Origin: an uncultured bacterium
GTDB lineage: Bacteria; CSSED10-310; CALFER01
Reading direction: 5' to 3'
Assembly: GCA_937951895.1 (NCBI GenBank)
Contig: CALFER010000029.1
Span: forward strand, 1 to 64,000
Length of the DNA: 64,000 nt
Made by a program: the position numbers and the translations under genes
Notes under the pieces: generated by a model
Told to the model about the DNA's origin: nothing
Databases searched by the model: none
Seen by the model: only the letters and a program-made list of their open reading frames with translations
Shown: in pieces, positions 61,836 to 64,000 of the stretch
How the letters are laid out: every line of letters starts with the position of its first letter
Numbering within the stretch: position 1 is the stretch's first letter

Positions 61836-62714
61836 TCACGACAACACGTCCCGGACGAGCGCCTGGATGGGACAATCCAGTTTGAACGCGAGTTCGTACA
61901 CCGGGATGCGCGCAAGCAACTCATCGCACACTGCCAACGATCGCTCCATGACAGAGGGTTCAAACCAGGGGATGGACACAACGGGAAGAAGTCTCTGGAT
62001 CGACTGATGACTTGACAATCGCGTCAGCGCGTTCTTCGTATCCTTCTTCAGAAAGATCAATGCCCGGAGACTCGCATCGCCTCTGCGCGCGATCCGGGAA
62101 TCACCGGGCCATGGGGTTCCGAAAAGGCGAAAGCCATCACCGGGATCCCGCACGATGATTCGATCGTCGCTGAACGATTTCCAGTCGTCCGAAGCAGCCA
62201 GACGCGACGACACCGTGCTCTTCCCCGCACCGGAAACGCCCGCGAACAGAACCCCGTTCTGCTCGAATGCACCACCTGCAGCATGCATGATGATCCCGCG
62301 GTGACGCGCGAGAAAGAAGATCATGAGGAGTTGGTCAGCCGGGTATGCGAAGGGGTTTATCAGCAGGTCTTCTTCGCGCGATACTCCGGCAGACCAGTAC
62401 AACGAAGCTCGATCGGCCTCCGGCATGCACATCGCTTCCCACGTCGCCATCATGGTGTCCGGAACGGTAAACCGGAAAAAGTATCCCTGTTCCTCTTTCC
62501 AGGCCGACCAGGCCCCGGTCATCTCAAATAGAGGCGTTCCGGTTCCGAAACCGGTCGAATTCGTTCGGTGGATGTCGATATCGATGACGTCAGAGATTGA
62601 ATCAATATCGAGAAAGGAGTGGTATGGAGCATCGAAGGGCGGCAGTGAACGGAATCCGCGATAGGTCAAGCGGACACTCAAGCCCCCCAGAGAAAGCCGG
62701 CGGATGATGTCCAT
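61836..62714 (-). CDS. HPr kinase/phosphorylase-like P-loop protein of a RiPP locus
   Basis: A 292-residue protein related to the PEP carboxykinase/HPr-kinase fold found in RiPP clusters. An N-terminal domain (LTYRGFRSLPPFDAPYHSFL) is followed by the kinase part: IIMHAAGGAFEQNGVLFAGV, the P-loop GVSGAGKST, FSDDRIIVRD, FGTPWPGD and RALIFLKKD. Homologues in lasso and other peptide clusters phosphorylate the precursor (for example on a C-terminal Ser, as in paeninodin). Here the precursor ends in RSGS and lies 15 bases upstream, so it is a candidate substrate. Kinase activity on it is inferred. Confidence 0.78.
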   Translation of the reverse strand: MDIIRRLSLGGLSVRLTYRGFRSLPPFDAPYHSFLDIDSISDVIDIDIHRTNSTGFGTGTPLFEMTGAWSAWKEEQGYFFRFTVPDTMMATWEAMCMPEADRASLYWSAGVSREEDLLINPFAYPADQLLMIFFLARHRGIIMHAAGGAFEQNGVLFAGVSGAGKSTVSSRLAASDDWKSFSDDRIIVRDPGDGFRLFGTPWPGDSRIARRGDASLRALIFLKKDTKNALTRLSSHQSIQRLLPVVSIPWFEPSVMERSLAVCDELLARIPVYELAFKLDCPIQALVRDVLS

Positions 62715-62729
62715 CGTCTGGCAGAGTCA

Positions 62730-62912
62730 CTAGGATCCGGACCGGTTGCAGTTGTTGATGAAACCACAATTCGGGTTGGTCGGCCACACTCTCCCGCCGA
62801 TCGACTTGCATCCGGTGGCCAGCGTTTCGTCTCCATTGAGATCAATTATCGTTACGGTAGGTTTCGCGTAGATGAATTTGTCGGTTGCAGATCCGAACCT
62901 GGAATTTCCCAT
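62730..62912 (-). CDS. Putative RiPP precursor peptide
   Basis: A 60-residue peptide: a leader-like first half with YAKPTV (residues 15-20), resembling the YxxP[xL/V] motif read by PqqD-type recognition elements, then TIIDLNGDETLATG. The C-terminal half has three Cys (35, 49, 55), several Gly and Asn residues, and ends NRSGS. The ATG follows AAGGAGG by five bases and shares one base with the stop of the radical SAM gene (TGATG), so it is translationally coupled. Size, composition and position between a SPASM radical SAM enzyme and an HPr-kinase-like gene suggest a modified peptide; no family was recognised. Confidence 0.65.
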   Translation of the reverse strand: MGNSRFGSATDKFIYAKPTVTIIDLNGDETLATGCKSIGGRVWPTNPNCGFINNCNRSGS

Positions 62913-63997
62913 CAACTCCTCCTTACACTGAGAAACTTCTCGAACCGGTCACTGCGAATATGGCCCGCACGGCATAGATACGTGGAAGGGGTTTCTTCAG
63001 AACCGGTTTCAAGTTTGAAAAATGCGGGACAATATCCGCAAAGCAAACGCTTGGAACAACTGTTACAGGCATACGAGGGGTCTGCAATCCGATCGCGAAG
63101 ACTCCCGATCTGATTCCAGCCCTCGGAAAACGACCCTTTTCGAAGATCAAAGAAGGGCTCGGACATCATGACGCATGGTGTCAGCAATCCGCTCGACGAA
63201 ACATGAAACGACTGCATGCCCGCTCCGCATACATACAACCGCTCATCCACAGGAGGAACGGGGTTTTTTTCGAGATACTTCATCCAGCGCGATAACTGAA
63301 CCGGGTCCATCAGATCGAGATCGACACTGTCACCCGGCGGGATGCGCAACTCGATCGGAGAACGATCTCCATCCATCCGTGGGAAAATCGAAGTATCATA
63401 TCGGAACGGAACACCCAGACCGGCGCAGAACTCGCGAACCGAATCGAATTCGTGCCGGTTCACCGTCATGACGATCATCTTCAGTCCCAGGGGAAGATGG
63501 TATTCCATGAGCGAGTGAACCGTGTGGATGAATCGCTCAAACGATCCCCTGACACCCGAAATCGCTTCAAAGGTGCCGGCTGTGCTGCCATGCATCGTCA
63601 ATTCTATCTTGAACGGCGGCAAGTCACTGAACAGCTTGAGGATGTCATCCTCGATGGCCGTTCCGTTCGAGAAGATATCGATGAGGAATCCGAGATGCTT
63701 GGCATGCTTGTAGATATGGGCAAAGTCTTTCCGCAGGAACGGCTCGCCTCCGGTCAACAGCAGATTCAGACACCCGGCATCCGCAATCTGATCCAGAATG
63801 GCGAGAACTTCCGGTGTCGTCAGTTCTTTCGGAGCGCGTCCATGGACGGTGCCCATGTAACAGTGCACACATGAAAGATTGCATCTATCGGTCAGATCGA
63901 TACTTCCGTTGAACGGAATCCGTTGTGCGATGACACGACGCCCGAGCGCTTCCAGGAATTCTGTCGGGTTTATCTTCCCGGGACTCGAACAGATCAT
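62912..63997 (-). CDS. Radical SAM/SPASM peptide-modifying enzyme (start near window edge)
   Basis: A 361-residue enzyme: radical SAM cluster Cys39-Cys43-Cys46 (CNLSCVHC), LLTGGEPFLRKDF, and a C-terminal SPASM domain with Cys in CGAGMQSF, LLTPC, CNSCSKRLLCGYC and YLCRAG. Such enzymes act on peptide substrates to form thioether or C-C bonds, as in sactipeptide, ranthipeptide and PqqE systems. The N-terminal ATG is three bases from the edge region; an upstream extension outside the window cannot be excluded. Its stop overlaps the precursor gene. Genes further along, such as a PqqD-like protein or an exporter, would be outside. Confidence 0.85.
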   Translation of the reverse strand: MICSSPGKINPTEFLEALGRRVIAQRIPFNGSIDLTDRCNLSCVHCYMGTVHGRAPKELTTPEVLAILDQIADAGCLNLLLTGGEPFLRKDFAHIYKHAKHLGFLIDIFSNGTAIEDDILKLFSDLPPFKIELTMHGSTAGTFEAISGVRGSFERFIHTVHSLMEYHLPLGLKMIVMTVNRHEFDSVREFCAGLGVPFRYDTSIFPRMDGDRSPIELRIPPGDSVDLDLMDPVQLSRWMKYLEKNPVPPVDERLYVCGAGMQSFHVSSSGLLTPCVMMSEPFFDLRKGSFSEGWNQIGSLRDRIADPSYACNSCSKRLLCGYCPAFFKLETGSEETPSTYLCRAGHIRSDRFEKFLSVRRS

Positions 63998-64000
63998 CCG

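Noticed and set aside
62730..62912. Lasso peptide interpretation of the small precursor
   Set aside because: No Asp or Glu lies at positions 7-9 of any Gly- or Cys-started core, and no lasso cyclase is next to it; the radical SAM neighbour points to another class.
1..64000. CRISPR array, rRNA, tRNA, insertion sequences or prophage
   Set aside because: No regular direct repeats with spacers, no tRNA-like T-arm pattern in gaps, and no transposase or phage genes were seen.

Overview
The window is about 64 kb of tightly packed, moderately GC-rich bacterial chromosome, with many ATGA/GTGA overlaps and frequent GTG and TTG starts. The organism looks like a Gram-negative anaerobe or microaerobe: it has an ExbB/ExbD/TonB-type envelope motor, exported TPR proteins and lipoproteins, a complete Rnf complex and an NrfHA ammonia-forming nitrite reductase. 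Mixed gene content and abundant TPR proteins suggest a poorly cultivated phylum, but the sequence does not let me name one. I found no rRNA, tRNA, CRISPR array, insertion sequence or prophage.

Left part (1-13.9 kb). The left edge cuts an FtsY whose N-terminus is a helical-repeat domain of about 490 residues. Next come a TPR lipoprotein, an S-adenosylmethionine hydrolase and a lone GspF/PilC-type platform protein. On the other strand are two exported TPR proteins coupled to ExbB/ExbD/TonB-like genes. A cytoplasmic TPR protein, SSB and an XRE regulator follow; the XRE promoter carries an operator in its spacer.

13.9-19.7 kb holds the most unusual locus: an overlapping set of division-like genes in the order FtsZ-like, FtsL-like, class B PBP, FtsW/RodA-type SEDS, FtsA-like. 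The FtsZ-like protein has lost its GTP-binding signatures but keeps an FtsZ-style C-terminal peptide (LPAYYRK).

19.7-32.6 kb holds uvrA, an ACP/KS-alpha/KS-beta (chain-length-factor-like) operon, a module of isocitrate/isopropylmalate-type dehydrogenase with a two-subunit hydro-lyase, and an opposing operon of KAS III-like enzyme, adenylating enzyme, carrier protein and radical SAM protein. The two carrier-protein operons may serve one acyl or amino-acyl product.

32.9-48.2 kb: sigma factor, lipoprotein, MATE-like transporter, S9 peptidase, RRM protein, monofunctional transglycosylase, Cys-less redoxin-fold protein and a hybrid histidine kinase with apparently dead distal modules. Then comes a CarH-like B12/MerR regulator operon (methyltransferase, FAD monooxygenase) divergent from a secreted DUF4397 protein; both promoters share a TTTAGACA element in the spacer.

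48.2-64 kb: nrfHA, rsgA, a bacterial TMEM43 homologue, a tandem acetyltransferase, the rnfBCDGEA operon with rseC, a dihydroorotate dehydrogenase-like protein, and at the right edge a RiPP-like locus of radical SAM/SPASM enzyme, 60-residue Cys-containing precursor with a YxxP leader motif, and HPr-kinase-like protein.
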